A program made the position numbers and the translations under genes. Shown in pieces: positions 63,167-64,000 of a DNA stretch of 64,000 bases (its first letter is position 1; every line of letters starts with the position of its first letter). Source of the stretch: CAVQCA01 sp963763115 (lineage in GTDB: Bacteria; Pseudomonadota; Gammaproteobacteria; UBA9214); the NCBI GenBank assembly GCA_963763115.1, contig CAVXNM010000023.1, positions 1 to 64,000 on the forward strand, given 5' to 3'. The notes beneath the pieces were generated by a model, which saw only the letters and a program-made list of their open reading frames with translations, was not told the origin of the DNA and made no database searches.

Positions 63167-64000
63167 ATGAAACAGGATGTTGTCGATGCCGTCATCTCAC
63201 CGGAGGGTCGTCTGGAGGTGCTGTCCAAGGCCGAGGTCAGCAAGCTCCTCGATACCAGCCAGGGAGGCTTGTACACGATATTCCGCAACTGTTCGCTCGC
63301 GGTTCTCAATTGCGGCAACTTCCTCGATGACGGCAAGGAACTGCTGGAGCGCTACCAGTCCTTCGACATCCGCGTCATCCAGGAAGAACGCGGCATCAAG
63401 CTCGATCTCAGGAATGCCCCGGCCATCGCGTTCGTGGACGGCAAGATCATCAAGGGGATCAACGAGCACCTGTTCGCGGTGCTGCGCGACATAATCTACG
63501 TCAGCGACGAGATCAACGACAATCCGCGGTTTGATCTGGAAACCACCGATGGCATCACCAATGCCGTATTCCACATCCTGCGCAACGCCAATATCCTGCG
63601 TCCGCTGCTCAATCCGAATCTGGTGGTGTGCTGGGGCGGGCATTCGATCAGCCGCAAGGAGTACGACTACACCAAGGAGGTCGGGTACCAGCTGGGGCTG
63701 CGCGGCATGAATATCTGCACGGGCTGCGGACCCGGCGCCATGAAAGGGCCGATGAAGGGGGCCACTATCGGACATGCCAAACAGCGCATCGGTGGCGGGC
63801 AGTACCTCGGCATCTCGGAACCGGGGATCATCGCCGCCGAGTCGCCCAATCCGATCGTGAATGATCTGGTCATCCTGCCGGATATCGAGAAGCGCCTGGA
63901 GGGGTTCGTGCGCACCGGTCATGCCATCGTGGTGTTTCCCGGCGGGGTCGGTACGGCGGAGGAAATCCTCTATCTCCTCGGCATCCTGCTGCACCCTGAC
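63167..64000 (+). CDS. ppnN: Nucleotide 5'-monophosphate nucleosidase PpnN (LOG family), 3' partial
   Basis: The frame from ATG 63167 is open to the end of the window (278 codons; E. coli PpnN has 454), so the gene continues beyond. Visible sequence follows PpnN closely: 'IFRNCSLAVLNCGNFLDDGK', 'IQEERGIKLDLRNAPAIAFV', 'LVVCWGGHSISRKEYDYTKE', 'NICTGCGPGAMKGPMKGATI' and 'FPGGVGTAEEILYLLGILLH'. The last is the LOG motif P-G-G-x-G-T-x-x-E. The enzyme splits purine and pyrimidine 5'-nucleotides to base and ribose 5-phosphate and, in E. coli, is stimulated by (p)ppGpp. An in-frame ATG at 63143 is a possible alternative start. Confidence 0.93.
   Translation, partial: MKQDVVDAVISPEGRLEVLSKAEVSKLLDTSQGGLYTIFRNCSLAVLNCGNFLDDGKELLERYQSFDIRVIQEERGIKLDLRNAPAIAFVDGKIIKGINEHLFAVLRDIIYVSDEINDNPRFDLETTDGITNAVFHILRNANILRPLLNPNLVVCWGGHSISRKEYDYTKEVGYQLGLRGMNICTGCGPGAMKGPMKGATIGHAKQRIGGGQYLGISEPGIIAAESPNPIVNDLVILPDIEKRLEGFVRTGHAIVVFPGGVGTAEEILYLLGILLHPD

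Overview
The window is about 64 kb of GC-rich bacterial chromosome. The gene set points to a gammaproteobacterium, probably of the Chromatiales or a related sulfur-oxidising lineage. Supporting genes are type I glutamine synthetase with the adenylylation Tyr, ubiX, pdxH, ppnN (LOG family), sthA, qmcA/nfeD, UPF0149, DUF2058, MltD and a Gly/Tyr-rich secreted protein resembling sulfur globule proteins. There are no rRNA or tRNA genes, no CRISPR array, no phage genes and no intact transposase. The placement rests on gene content only.

Layout: 1-6.5 kb holds a HEAT-repeat membrane protein cut by the window edge, a DUF4124 protein, a DUF427 remnant among repeats, an ABC exporter and an APC permease. 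6.5-15.7 kb holds an NYN-domain protein, a spermidine synthase-like methyltransferase, DUF2058, a CPA1 Na+/H+ antiporter, glnA, a rearranged Nramp remnant, a GFA protein, a quinone oxidoreductase and a periplasmic amidohydrolase. 17-20 kb is a tightly overlapping operon of glycosyltransferase, DUF2334 deacetylase and LPG-synthase-like membrane protein. 21.4-25.7 kb is one very large secreted protein with two PKD plus beta-propeller units, downstream of a perfect FNR-type box. 26-33 kb holds a NodIJ-type ABC exporter, a serine hydrolase, pdxH, a methyltransferase, chaA and ubiX. 33-44 kb holds hypothetical and envelope genes, a 2Fe-2S ferredoxin, a large DUF349 protein, DUF202, a HugZ-like protein, a TonB-receptor remnant beside the sulfur-globule-like gene, a DUF815 ATPase and a pbpG remnant. 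44.5-53 kb holds an unrecognised conserved gene, qmcA-nfeD, an L,D-transpeptidase, UPF0149, mltD and sthA. 53.4-64 kb holds an FG-GAP repeat protein, a three-gene pyruvate:ferredoxin oxidoreductase module (PyrD-like, NifJ, GltD-like), a DsbA-family protein and the start of ppnN.

Two features run through the whole window. First, at least ten genes, including housekeeping ones such as nifJ and sthA, are split by one to three frameshifts. This fits uncorrected indel errors in a draft assembly better than gene death, so most are annotated here as single frameshifted CDSs. Second, intergenic spaces are full of small inverted-repeat elements of several families (arms based on ggggacagtcccc, gggacagaccacgt, ggggtcagagccc, ggggccagattcat and gaacattctg; REP-like ggagcgggtttgcc; and a 163-bp MITE-like element with 19-bp ends). 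Several of them sit at the edges of gene remnants.
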